From positions 2,852,001 through 2,916,000 of the forward strand of contig BSBN01001150.1 in assembly GCA_027924645.1 (NCBI GenBank): a stretch of 64,000 bases of DNA, given 5' to 3'. The stretch comes from Cunninghamia lanceolata (lineage: Eukaryota > Streptophyta > Pinopsida > Cupressales > Cupressaceae). The translations under genes and the position numbers were made by a program. This document shows positions 34,592 through 45,000 of the stretch, piece by piece; the stretch's first letter is position 1; the number at the start of each line of letters is the position of its first letter. The notes below the pieces were generated by a model. That model did not search any database, was not told where the DNA came from, and was given only the letters and a program-made list of their open reading frames with translations.

Positions 34592-35227
34592 CTAATGCAA
34601 TGTGGTGGGCTCCTTGTCTCTTAATCTATAGCTCATTTTCCTATCAAATGCTCCCAAATAGACAACTAGGCACAGTGCATCATTTGGTCTCATGCTTGGA
34701 ATTCTATTCAATGCCCTCATAAACCTGAGGTTAAAAGCTGGAATCAACTCATCCTCTTCAATATGGATATACATAAAATCACTAATAACTGCATATTCAG
34801 ATTTTCTTTCACCAAATTGTTCTAGATATGCATATTTAAATTCTTGCCAAGAGCTGACAGAGTAAGCTGGAAGATAGGAGAACCAGTCCCTTGCATCTTC
34901 ATCTAAAGATTGAACAAATAATCTCATGACTACATCTTCATGGTCAATCTCAAAATCATCTATCACATTTATAAACTGTTGCAAGTGTTTCTCAGCTGAT
35001 TCATCCTTTGTACCATTGAATTTGGGCAAAATTTTTCTGATTTTAGATGGAAAAGCATTTGGATAGCCACAAATGCCATCAAAGTCTATGGGCTTATACC
35101 TGTCAATGCTGAAACTTCTTTTACTACATGGTTGGGATTGATTATTATACATGGTTGCATTTGACACCTCACAAGGGTGCATGGGCTGACAATACATCTT
35201 TGTGTGTTTCTGCAACCCTCTTTTCAA
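34592..35227 (-). CDS. T gag protein (Ty3/gypsy type)
   Basis: An uninterrupted minus-strand frame of 211 residues. The N-terminal 50 residues are polar. Then ILPKFNGTKDESAEKHLQQF (residues about 68-87) opens the retrotransposon gag domain (PF03732 type), followed by VVMRLFVQSLDEDARDWF, SWQEFKYAYLEQFGERKS and FNLRFMRALNRIP. These are the helices of the gypsy capsid. No CCHC knuckle follows. The stop at 34592 cuts the protein near the domain's end (YRLRDKEPTTLH), so the original may have run on. Gag alone could package T RNA for enzymes from another element. The start at 35227 is the first ATG of the frame. Confidence 0.8.
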   Translation of the reverse strand: MKRGLQKHTKMYCQPMHPCEVSNATMYNNQSQPCSKRSFSIDRYKPIDFDGICGYPNAFPSKIRKILPKFNGTKDESAEKHLQQFINVIDDFEIDHEDVVMRLFVQSLDEDARDWFSYLPAYSVSSWQEFKYAYLEQFGERKSEYAVISDFMYIHIEEDELIPAFNLRFMRALNRIPSMRPNDALCLVVYLGAFDRKMSYRLRDKEPTTLH

Positions 35228-35693
35228 CTCAGATTTTCTTTTACAATAATGACCTTAGGCCCTTAAAATACAAACTGCTATTTCAGCTTGCCTAAAGTCC
35301 CCTAAATGAGTCTTTTAAACAATATTGCATACTCCTTTTGAAATGCAAACTAGGTCCACACAAAAGTATGCAATCTTTCACTAACATTTCCCTTTTAATC
35401 AGTGTTGTTTCACCAAATAGGGAGTCTTTTAAAATTTATGAAAATACTTGGATATGTCATAGCAACGACAAATTTAACACCTCTGATGTCCTCTTATCAT
35501 AGGTTCTTATATGCAGAGTCGCCACCTCCTTGGCAGAGGAATGAGCTTCAAACAAACTGAAGCTGACAATTTATTTCTTTTCGTTCTAGGTTCTCCAACA
35601 ATAGAGCCACACATATAAGTTTTTCCTTTGCTGCAACAAATTCACTGGAAACTAGATTTTCCAGCCTTCCAATCACTTGACTCTCTCTCTCTC

Positions 35694-35711
35694 TCCCCAG
35701 CAGAGTCGCCA
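35694..35711 (-). other. T primer-binding site
   Basis: On the minus strand TGGCGACTCTGCTGGGGA lies two bases after the 5' LTR end. Its TGG start (complement of the tRNA CCA end) and position identify it as the PBS. The related gagtcgcca words also occur at 35516-35524 (gcagagtcgccacc), so this small region is partly duplicated. It is followed on the minus strand by a (GA)n tract (35681-35693). I cannot verify the tRNA. Confidence 0.75.
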
Positions 35712-35713
35712 AA

Positions 35714-38122
35714 TCTGCTACCTCCTGAATCGGCAGAGGGTTTGCCAGCTCCAATGCACAGGCAGATTCGGTCAATAGATACGGGAGGTTGCGTGAGCTG
35801 CCTCCCCTTCACTTCTGGTTTTGCCGCACCAAGGGGGGTATCCCTATATCTAAAGATGTAACATTTACTCTCCAAATGACAGAAAGATTTAACTTTGTAA
35901 TAATAGGCAAAATACTCTCATGTGTGGACCAAGATTTGTGTGATAAATCACAAGGTTGGCAACGTTCTTGGACATGTTTGTCTGGTCAGGTATGAGAGTA
36001 TGCGGGGGTTCCTAATCCTACTCCTACAACTAACAGGTTAAAATTATGGAATGGTTTGAAATTATGGTCTGGATGCAAGACAGGGGTTTTGGATCATAAC
36101 TACTTCACAAGAACAGACCGGTGCCTATCTCAGGGCAAGGAGTCAACTAGACATATACATAAGAATGGCTTGCAACTGTCATTCGAGTTTCAAGGGGTTA
36201 GGACTGGTGTTTGCCTTACAAATACCACCCAAGGATAAGTATTCAACTGTCTCTACTTACAAATATCCCAGTTGACATACCATCTTCTCCATACTTAACC
36301 TAAAACAATTTAATCCACTCCTTGAATGGAAGTTAGAGATTAAGCATGCAATACATAAATCTGTATTCTAGAATTTGAGAAACCCTTAGCAACCAAATTC
36401 AGAAGAAGAAAATGCATACAACAAATGGAGACAGACAGATAAACACATGCAATAATGCATTTTTCATATAAAACAACAATGAAACTGAACATATGTGCAA
36501 GATACAACTCAGATGCAACTCATAAACTCCACAGAGATACAACAGACAAAAAATGCTCTGTATTTCGTTATTCACACAAAAAATTGCCCAAGTCTTCAAC
36601 CACAAAATGGATAACATAGTTTGGTCTTTATACCAAGACTGTGTACTCAGCAAAATTAATTACAAGGCAAATCAAAAAGTTTGCCAGATACAATGTATCT
36701 TTTAGATTGGCACTCAAAATATTCAATGCAGCAGAGGGACAAGGAGGAGGGAGCAGGTAGAATCAGGATCTGCACTGCCGCTCAAGGACATTCATCTTCA
36801 GTTAGGTTGTTGACCCGTCCTTTCTGTCGGCCATCCTTTGCAAATCCACCATTATTGCCACAGCTACCCGCAACCTCTTCCTCGAATGCAGCAGCGGACC
36901 CATGGAGTTTTCTTGCTCAAAAATTGAACACAGATACAAGGAAAAAACCATCGCTGAAGGTTCAAAACCTGACTGTTGATCAAAAACCCATCGCCAAAAT
37001 CAATGGTCCCAAAACATGAATGAAGAGCTGCCATCCAATGATATCGTGCCACGTAGGCACCTTGACCCTCTATCACTAACCTTTCCTCCCTCTCACTTTT
37101 GCCTTTCAAAAACCCTTTGTATATGTAAAATGCATATACATGCAACAACTCAATATACAAGGCAGACTCCAAAATATCATGAAGCAGACTAGAAACTTAT
37201 TCAGGTCCAACTTGCATCTCTTTCCTTTGTATATTGGCTTGTATATCGACATATACAAGCATTTTATACAACCCATGGACCTCAAAATTTATTCAATGCA
37301 TTTCATTCCTCCATCGCGTCCGGGTTGTTTCTCCTTTTGCTTGCATGTCTCAATGTATAACTGCATATACAATTGCCTCACACATACAAGGCGGATCTCA
37401 AAAATTCATCCGCCGCACCTGACTTATCCCTCGGGTCCGGAATGCATATTTCTACTTGTATGTTTTTAATGTATGTCGGCATACATACAATTGCCTTTGT
37501 ATGCAACTGGTGGGCCCGACCCATTTTCTCTCTCCTTTGCACATTTCGTTGCCCATTGCATATACAAATACAATGTACAAGCCCTTTGATACAAGTGTGG
37601 AATCTGCGGCGGAATATTCCAGGAATGCACATTTGTATTATTTTGGAAACCGGCCTGCACATTTGCGAATGCATATCTCCTTTGTATGTCGAACATACAA
37701 TCTCACTTGTATATCCGCGGGCCCTGCCACATGTATCTTCCCCGCTGCACTGTTCATCCTACATGTGCGCCCTTGTATATTTTTTCTTTGTATACCTTCA
37801 ATGTATCTTTTCTCTTGTACATAGCCGTTGTATGTCTGAACATACAAACCAAATATACATGCAACTTGTTATACAAACAGGGAATATTCTTGGGATTCTG
37901 TGAAAGATTCCCCCTTTGTATATGCACATTTTCAAGCCCGATATGCGTATAAAAAGCTTATAATTGATTTTTTCAAAGGCCGATGGAGATTTCTGATCAG
38001 CCAATGCACATTTTGACCTATATGTATATACAAACACCTTTGTATATACAAAGACACTTGCACCTTAACTGATTTTTTGCATTTTTTCAACTGAAACCAG
38101 ACTGCTCATGCAAGTGGTAACA
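35714..38122 (-). repeat. T 5' LTR
   Basis: The match to 30874-33268 runs from end to end, and the copy ends at ggtaaca beside the target duplication caatg. A 15-bp difference near the end (37951-37963, gtataaaaagctt) accounts for most of the length difference. The motif-rich part is at 37110-38060. The minus-strand LTR end borders the PBS. Confidence 0.9.
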
Positions 38123-38127
38123 CAATG

Positions 38128-39050
38128 TAACAAGGAATGGCCAGAGACAGGTTAATGCCACTGAAAGATAGGGAAGATCAAGTTTGTATCAATGTTAGGA
38201 TTTTCTTGGTAGATGGGAGGAATTTTTTGGATGGATTGAGACCTGAGAATGTTTGTTTTGTATTGATTCCAAAGGAATGTAGTGCCATAGATGAAGAGAG
38301 CACCTCTGCAAGGGACGAGGAAGCATCATAGGAAATTTTAGAATTGTTAGAAGAACACAAGGATATCATATCTAACAATATGCCAGAAGGGTTGCCACCA
38401 GTGAGGAGTATCAGTCATCATATGGACTTGATTCCAAGAGATAGTTTGTTGAATAAAGCATCACATAGAATGACACTAATAGAGAATGAGGAAATAAATA
38501 GGTAGGTACAAGAGTTGTTAAGAAGGGTTTGATCCATGAGAGTTTGAGCCCATGTGTGGTACCTGTGGTACTAGCACCCAAGAAGGATAGTGAGTGGAGA
38601 ATGTATAATGATCCTAGAGCAATCATTAAGATCACTGTATGATATAGATTCTCATTTCCAAGGATGGATGATATCATGGATTGTCTAAGTAGGGAAAAGT
38701 ACTTCACAAATATTGACTTGAAGAGCGGTTATCACCAGATCAAGATAAGAGAAGGTGATGAATGGAAAATGACGTTCAAGACTAATGAGGGGTTGTATGA
38801 GTGGCTTGCTATGCCTTTTGTACTAACCAATGTGCTAAGCACATTTATGTGGTTGATGAATGAGGTATTAAGGAAATTCTTGGGTAATTTGTAATAGTTT
38901 ATTTGGATGACATTCTAATTTTTAGTAAGACCAAAGAAGAACACCTAGAACATATCAGATTAGTACTAAAAAGGTTGAGAGAAGAAAGTTTGTTGATCAA
39001 TTAAAAAATGTGTAGCTCCATGAAGAACGTTCATAAGAAATTTTAGTAGT
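38128..39050 (+). pseudogene. G reverse transcriptase
   Basis: The plus strand resumes G after T with MPLKDREDQVCINVRIFLVD, DGLRPENVCFVLIPKE (spacer) and GLPPVRSISHHMDLIPRD (conserved RT start, read near 38390-38440 in a shifted frame). 38664-38894 has [28 protein letters not shown] (catalytic aspartate in [11 protein letters not shown]) and ends at LGNL. The catalytic YLDD box follows as [20 protein letters not shown] at about 38895-38955, just past a stop at 38892. Several stops (38332, 38505, 38892, 39003) inactivate it. Normal role: cDNA synthesis. Confidence 0.9.
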
Positions 39051-39084
39051 ATTTGTGAGCTACTAATTGAGATAATGAGAGGGG

Positions 39085-39470
39085 ACAAGAGGGAATTCAA
39101 GTAGACTGTAGGGGTTGATAGGAGCTTTGATTTGTTGAAGAAGAAAGTATTAGAACAAATAGTATTGTCCTTGATAGATTTTAATAAGATATTCCAAGTG
39201 AATTGTGATGCAAGTAGGAATGCAATTGGGGTGGTATTAAGCCAAGAAGGAAGACCAGTAGCTTATTTAAGTGAGAAGTTGAATGATGCCAAAAAGCATT
39301 ATTTAGTCTATGACCAAGAATTCTATTCCATAAAACAAGTTATAAAGAAGTGGAGATATCACCTATTACCCAAAGAGTTTATGTTGTACACTGATCATTA
39401 GGCACTGCAATACTTGAGAAATCAAAGTAAATTAAACTAAAGACATATGCAGTGGGTAGAATTTATGTAG
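39085..39470 (+). pseudogene. G RNase H
   Basis: 39132-39401 reads FQVNCDASRNAIGVVLSQEG (catalytic aspartate block CDAS), VAYLSEKLNDAKKHYLVYDQE (the catalytic-glutamate block normally reads YDKE) and YHLLPKEFMLYTDH (the third acidic site, TDH). It follows the RT connection FDLLKKKVLEQIVL. A stop at 39399 comes right after TDH, where Q-A-L-Q-Y normally continues; the next residues ALQYLRNQSKLN are still visible. This domain degrades the RNA strand during cDNA synthesis. Confidence 0.9.
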
Positions 39471-39505
39471 AGTTGCAATTTTTTATTGAAGCATAGGAGC
39501 GGGAA

Positions 39506-40187
39506 GTGAAAAAGGTTGTTGATGCATTGAGTATAAGACAAAATATGCTAATAGAGATGAGGGTAGAAGTGGTTGGTTTTGAGGAATTGAAACATTTGTA
39601 TGAGGTTGATCCTGATTTTGTAGAGGCATGGAAGGCATGTAAAGAGTTAGTAAGCATGGATAGGATTAAATGGTTGGACTACTTGATCTAAAATGAGATT
39701 TTGTTCAAAGGGATCCAATTATGTATACCAAGAAGTTCCATGAGGGAGAATCTGATTAAAGAAATACATTACGAAGGGTCGGCTAGACATTTTGGGATAG
39801 ACAAGACGATTGCTTTGATTAGTGAGAACTATTTTTGTTGTAAAAATACAAGGATTTGAGTAAATTCATCCAAGGATGTAGGAATTGCTAGATTTCCAAA
39901 GGAAACAGTTAGAATGTCGGGTTATATAAGCTATTGCGAGTGCCACATAAGTATGGATTTTGTATTGGGACTGCCAAGGACAGAAAGGGGGAATTATTCA
40001 ATCATGGTAGCAGAATACATATTTTCTAAGATGGTACACATAGAAGATTTATTTTTCAAAGAGGTAGTAAGATTGTATGGTTTGTCAAAGAGCACAATTT
40101 TAGATAGAGACAATAAGTTTTTGGGATACTTTTGGAGGAACTTGTGGAAGAAGATGAAAACATAATTGAATTTCATCTCAATTATGT
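39506..40187 (+). pseudogene. G integrase, zinc finger and catalytic core
   Basis: After a linker (VVDALSIRQNMLIEMRVE) comes ENLIKEIHYEGSARHFGIDKTI near 39755-39810 with the two histidines of the HHCC zinc finger (H-Y-E-G, A-R-H-F); the cysteines near 39880 are one C followed by a decayed site. The core starts [21 protein letters not shown] (first catalytic aspartate) and continues [27 protein letters not shown] (second aspartate in DRDNKF). The strand is cut just before the YHPQTDGQTE block by the GC-rich insert, and the rest follows at 40448. Stops at 39690 and 39857 and frame changes inactivate it. Confidence 0.85.
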
Positions 40188-40447
40188 TATTACATATAGA
40201 AAAGTAGGGCTCCACCACTATAGCCTCCCACCCACCCCGGGTGGGCCCCCCGGGAGGTAGATTAGTTGTAGCCTCATGGAGGATTTAGGTTATTACGTAT
40301 ATAAGCAGTCAAGATGCGATGCTAAAGTCGAGGCCTATATATTCTATGGAGATGGGGTCGACTATACATGCTATAATTCTTGGCAGAGGGGAGGGTGGGG
40401 GGGCTATAGTTCCCTCCCACCCTGCAGGGAATTCTAGGTGGGTGGGA
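40188..40447. mobile_element. GC-rich unknown insertion of about 260 bp in G integrase
   Basis: Integrase reads NFISI on the left and YHSQIDE on the right, where relatives have NFSSAYHPQTDGQTE, so about 260 bp were inserted. The insert holds cccaccccgggtggg at 40230-40244, a ctatagcctcccaccc arm (40218-40233) with a near-inverted partner gggtgggggggctatag (40394-40410), a second ctatag-ccctcccaccctgcaggg block (40405-40430), and two copies of ttattac(a/g)tata (40187, 40289). No coding sequence, PBS or defined target duplication is visible. It could be a small foldback or MITE-like element. Ends are approximate. Confidence 0.55.
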
Positions 40448-40993
40448 TACCATTCACAAATAGATGAGTAGATAGAAGTAGTAAATATGATCTTGGGAAA
40501 CTTACTGAGATGCTTGGTTGGAGAAAAGGCAAGAAATTAGGATGGTCTTATCATAGGTAGAGTATACATACAATAATCAATGAATAGAAGTACCAGAAAG
40601 ACACTATTTTAGATTGTGAACGGAAGTAATCTAAAGAATGTATTGGAACTAAGATACATTAGTAAAGAAGATAAGAGGAGTGTGGAGGCAAAAGAGTTTG
40701 TTGAACACATGAAGAAGGTGCAAGAGGAGGTAAGAAACCACTTGGAGAAGATGAATGACAAGTTAAAAAAAGAGGCCTATAAAACCAGAAGACTCAAAGA
40801 TTTTATGGTAAGAGATGAAGTGATGGTATACCTCAGAAAGGAAAGATTTCTAGTCAAAACATATAACAAGCTAAAAATGAAGATTTTTGGTCCTTGTAGA
40901 ATTATAAGAAGATTTGACTCAAGAAATGCATATGAGGTAGAGTTACTAGAAGACCTTGGTATATCTCCAGTACACAACATTACATACCTATAA
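40448..40993 (+). pseudogene. G integrase, C-terminal part
   Basis: The plus strand reads YHSQIDE (from YHPQTDGQTE; the catalytic glutamate is still there in a shifted frame with QIEVVNMILG) and LLRCLVGEKARNWDGLII. 40616-40993 is an open stretch of 125 residues with LKNVLELRYISKEDKRSVEAKEFVEHMKKV, FMVRDEVMVYLRKERF and KIFGPCRIIRRFDSRNAYEVELLEDLGISPVHNI. The last is the GPF-I-R+-N-AY-V-LP..I-P-FNV block of gypsy integrase tails. The block K-YNKLKMKI matches the usual YNKLKPRK. Confidence 0.85.
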
Positions 40994-41240
40994 CAATATC
41001 ATGAGGGAGATTTAGAGAGAAGCAACGTGGAGGATCAAGGACAAAACTCCATACCACCACAACCAAAAGAAGAGATCGAGGAAATATTAGATAACATAAT
41101 TGGGAAAATCACTATAATTAGGTAATGTGAGGAGTATTTGGTGAAATGGAGAGGAAGGTCAAAAGAAGATTCAAGCTAGATTTCTAGGGCCGAGGTAAAC
41201 CAACTAGGTTTCCATCTAGTCACTAGAAAGTGAGGGATCC
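40994..41240 (+). pseudogene. G chromodomain
   Basis: About 30 residues after the integrase tail the plus strand reads EEIEEILDNIIGKITII, a stop, then CEEYLVKWRGRSKEDSS, a stop, and ISRAEVNQLGF (about 41070-41205). This is a chromodomain: E-I-LD-R followed by +-YLVKW-G-s-EDasW and a terminal helix. Chromodomains at the end of integrase define chromoviruses and bind modified histone tails to guide insertion. Two in-frame stops replace what are normally other residues (the second at a tryptophan codon). Confidence 0.85.
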
Positions 41241-41264
41241 ACTTTTCAATTTACTTGGGTTGTT

Positions 41265-42081
41265 TGATGCAGGAGCATCCTTGAGGGAACAAAGCAATCT
41301 TGCATCATCAATGTTCACTTGGTTTTTTTATTTACAATTTTAATTCATTAGTCAGTTGTAGAAGAAGTCACCACATTTTTCCGCATGTTGCATTTGATTC
41401 TTGTAGTTTTGGTATAACATTTTAGAGGAATATTTAGAGGTCATATCCACGTTTGAGGAGAACTGGATTCATGTAATGACTTATTTGGATTTGTGAACTT
41501 GTATCAAATTGGCAAACTGTCACAGTTATAGAGTTACTATTGGCACTAGAGAATTTGAAGTTTGCAACAATCAAGGAAGACATGTGTTTTTTTGTTATTT
41601 TGGTTTGGTTTGAGAAATTAGCTTGCATTAGATGACTACACATTTCAAGGAGTATTGAACTTTGTGCCACCTTGAAACTGACGCATATCATTAAGGAGGT
41701 TAGAGATTGATATATATTGGTTGCCCACAATCATTTGAAATGGGGAGGAGAGGTAGATAACATTTTAACAGAAGTTGGAGGTCCTAGCATATGCTTAAGT
41801 ACGAGGGATTAGGATGGAGTTTAAGGATGGGGATATTATATGTTTTAGTTATAATTTGGTTGTGGCCTAGCATATACACTGTTGGGGTAGATTGTAACTT
41901 GTTTGAGAATTTAATAATATAATGAGGAATCTTTTGGAGGCTTAGTTTCTCCCTCTTTGAGGGTTTTCCCAGGGTATATCTTATGTCATTTTATTGTGAG
42001 TTTCTATTTTGTGTGTGTTTATTGGTGTTGGCTACATGACTAGATAGTCTTTCATTGAACCCTCCTACTATGACTATATCA
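41265..42081 (+). repeat. G 3' LTR (817 bp)
   Basis: It starts TGATGCAGGAGCATCC and ends GACTATATCA, followed by ctatg, the presumed target duplication of ctgtg at 15929-15933. It matches the 5' LTR apart from a gap of about 60 bp near 41583. It shows the empty site of the copia solo LTR at 41745-41760. Region 41221-41264 holds the end of the chromodomain reading frame and no strong polypurine tract. Confidence 0.85.
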
Positions 42082-42086
42082 CTATG

Positions 42087-45000
42087 TGTTTTGGATACAT
42101 GATTTGATGTTCAAACTTCTAGTAGTGTTTCAGCTTTATTATTTTCAATTTATATGCAATTATAATTATACTATTTAGTCCAACATTGTGGTTTATCAAT
42201 TTCACATCTTTTGATTCCTAGAGCATGTTAGTGGTAGATGTTCTTCAATGGATTTGATTATTATCTAATGTTGAGACTATCTGACTTATAGTTGTACCAA
42301 TTTATCGACATATGCTATTAGTGGGTTAGTTTATGAGTTTGGTATTATGAGATGACTAATGATTAGAATGATTTAATTATCGTCACATTATTGACTTATA
42401 TTGAGTTGATTTGGTTATAACATAATCATTGGATGTTATGTATGCCTTGATTAGTTTTATTTATATTATTTAGTTTATGTAGCTTTAATTATTGTATTAT
42501 GTAGATGCGCTTTACATTTGCATTAAGTGTGCAAGCATCGATTCCCCATTGGCGATGAATTTGAAGATGATTAGTTTCGGTAAATATGTTTTTCCTAGGC
42601 TCCTTATCTTACTCATTTGAGTTGCGAGATGAGCCTTGTTTAACCATGTGAAACCTTGATCTAAATTGGTGTTGATTCTAGATTCTTGTGTTGTGAATAA
42701 ACTTGTAAAGTGTGTGGTTGTCTTATGTGAGTTTATTTATCTCTTCTTGCACTTACATTTATTTGGTTTTTGAAATTCTTGTTAGAGTGCTTATAAAATA
42801 TCTATTAAGCTTGAGTTGAAAGAGTGTATTAATTATTGCCTCAGGGAAAAAATGTCATATACATTTTAATCTTGGATGTTGAAATGAAATTTAATAGGGT
42901 TAAATTGATTTATTAGAATACTATGCATTAAGTTATTTGAAATGAAAATACTTTATCCATAAGGTATTTAAACGTCTTTTGAAAAGGTGTTAATCTTTAG
43001 TCATTTGAGTGAAATATCTATTGCAAATATCCATTTTGAAATAGCTAGTTTGAATGTGAATGGAGGGAAAAGCCACTAAAGGGTTTTAGAGATTTTTAGA
43101 GTGAAAAAGGGAAAAGCAAGGGGTCTTGAAATCACTTGTTCATTTTTTCTCTTTCCTCTCCTCCATTTGTGTGAATTATCTTGTTTGCAAAAAGATTTCT
43201 TGAGGATTGCTTGTGGATTGAAAAGCTTGGATTGAATCTTGAAAGAGTTAGCAAAGATTGTTTGTGTTGTGCTAAAGAAAAGATCATCTCCTTTGTGTTG
43301 AGGGTTTACTTGGTAAAAAGTAATCTCCTCTTAAAATTATATGTGCATACTTAATTAGATTCTTGTTTTTCCATGCACCAAATTAGGTGGTTGGCATATG
43401 GCTTTCATTTTGTAGGTTTTGATTTAAAAATTAATATATAGAATAGCTTGTTGTGTAAACTTAATTTTGTAGGTTTATATTTTTGAAAAATAAAAAAAAT
43501 AGCATTGAAACTCTAGTGATTTTTTCTCAAAATTGTTTGTGGTATGAAAAGTGTGATCTCCTCCTTGATATACTCAAAAGGGTATTCTTTGTTTTTGAAA
43601 ATTTTGCATTTTGAAATTTGAAGAAACTTGAGCATTCATTAATCATGATTGTGGAAAACTACATGGTACTTGATTTGTGAAATTGTCAAAATTGAATTTT
43701 AGAACATGTAAGACCTTTTAATTTTGTAGGACAATATGTCTCCTTTTGTAGAAATATGATTTTCTATCTTTTGGATTTTAGTGTCATGGTTTTAACCTCA
43801 TTTTTCATGTCAATCTTTTGACCATTTTGGACCTTTTTATGTTAGGATGAGCTCTAAAGTTACGAGTAGAGTGGATCCCAATTCACCATTCAAAATTGGT
43901 ATCATACCATGTGAAGGGCATGAAGGGGATAATATCTAAGAAGATAAAATTGATTGGGAATCAAACAATGAAATAAACTTAACAAAGAGATAATCCACTT
44001 CTAATATTGAACATTCTTGAGAGGGTTCATGAATAATAGTGAAGGGACATCATGTCAATCCATTCATGATTGGTTGTATGTCATTGAGAATCCTCCATTC
44101 GATATGGGGTCAAACTTCTCAACTCATGCAAATATGAAAATTGTTGTGATGGCACTCTACGCCTTACGTCTAGTAGCCCTTTCTTATTGATTGTCGGGTT
44201 ATTGGTACTTGATGTGTGTATGTGATTCTCTTTTCATGATTATGGGCGACTCACCATTCTCATTATATGTTCTTTTTGGTTATCACCATTCTCTTCACAT
44301 GATCATTGGTAGATCATGTCATTCTCATTACATGTTGTTGGTGGATATCACCATTCTCTTCACATGATTATTGGTGGATCAACATTCTCATTGCATGTTG
44401 TTTGTGGTTATCACCATTCTCTTTGCATTATTATTGGTAGTACCATCATTCTCATTGCATGCTATTGGTGGTTATTTCCACTCTCTTTGCATGTTGTTGG
44501 TGGTTAATTCCATTCCCATTGTATGCCATTGTTTGATCATGTTTGCAATGTGTATGGTTACTAGATGTATTGTGTAAGCATTGGTTTTGTATCATACTTG
44601 TATTGTTTTGTGTGAGTTTGTATGATTTCCCCATTGACTGTCTCTGAGTATAAAGGGGTGAGCCTCTAGGTCCCACATGGTTGGGTGTCATCACTGGGTC
44701 TAGTTGGATTGACAACAATGCTATGAAGAGCGTGTAGATTTCTCTTGGTGATTGTGATGATGTAGACCTTCATTGATGACTTGTTGTTAGATGTATAATT
44801 GAGGATTATTGTCACTCTAGTATTCAAGTTGTATTAGAACCATGAACTAATTTGGTAAACTTATGTAAACTATCCACATTTGGGATGGTGGTACCATATT
44901 GTATTCTTTCAATTATCATCATTTGGATTGACAATGTATTATGATTTAAAATGGAATCCTATAATGTATTAAGTCACAATTCTTAGATGTGTAGATCTAG

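Larger units (their letters stand above)
30869..38127 (-). mobile_element. T: gag-only LTR retrotransposon with 2.4-kb LTRs, TSD caatg
   Basis: Element 30874-38122 is flanked by caatg (30869-30873 and 38123-38127) and sits between G's protease and RT. Its LTRs (30874-33268, 2395 bp; 35714-38122, 2409 bp) are very alike, with only scattered differences by eye, so it is one of the younger insertions. On the minus strand the PBS is at 35711-35694, gag at 35227-34592, and an acidic reading frame at about 34515-33407. RT, RNase H and integrase are absent from the 2.45-kb internal region, which makes it non-autonomous (TR-GAG type). A tRNA-Arg-like fragment lies near the 3' LTR. The LTR family also occurs at 1858-4182. 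Confidence 0.92.
15934..42081 (+). mobile_element. G: Ty3/gypsy chromovirus with five nested insertions
   Basis: A plus-strand LTR retrotransposon: 5' LTR 15934-17171, PBS-like site, gag (17230-18363 plus 29982-30450), protease (30500-30868), RT (38128-39050), RNase H, integrase (39506-40187 plus 40448-40993), chromodomain (about 41080-41240), 3' LTR 41265-42081. This order with a chromodomain marks a chromovirus clade; the chromodomain normally directs integration to modified chromatin. Flanks ctgtg (15929-15933) and ctatg (42082-42086) look like a target duplication with one mutation. Insertions inside it are a copia solo LTR, a TRIM, Y, T and a GC-rich block. Stops in every domain show it is dead. 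Without the insertions it would be about 5.6-6 kb. Confidence 0.9.

Noticed and set aside
44316..44577. Frames with repeated HSLCMLLVV-type peptide
   Set aside because: Produced by the 31-bp tandem repeat of X.
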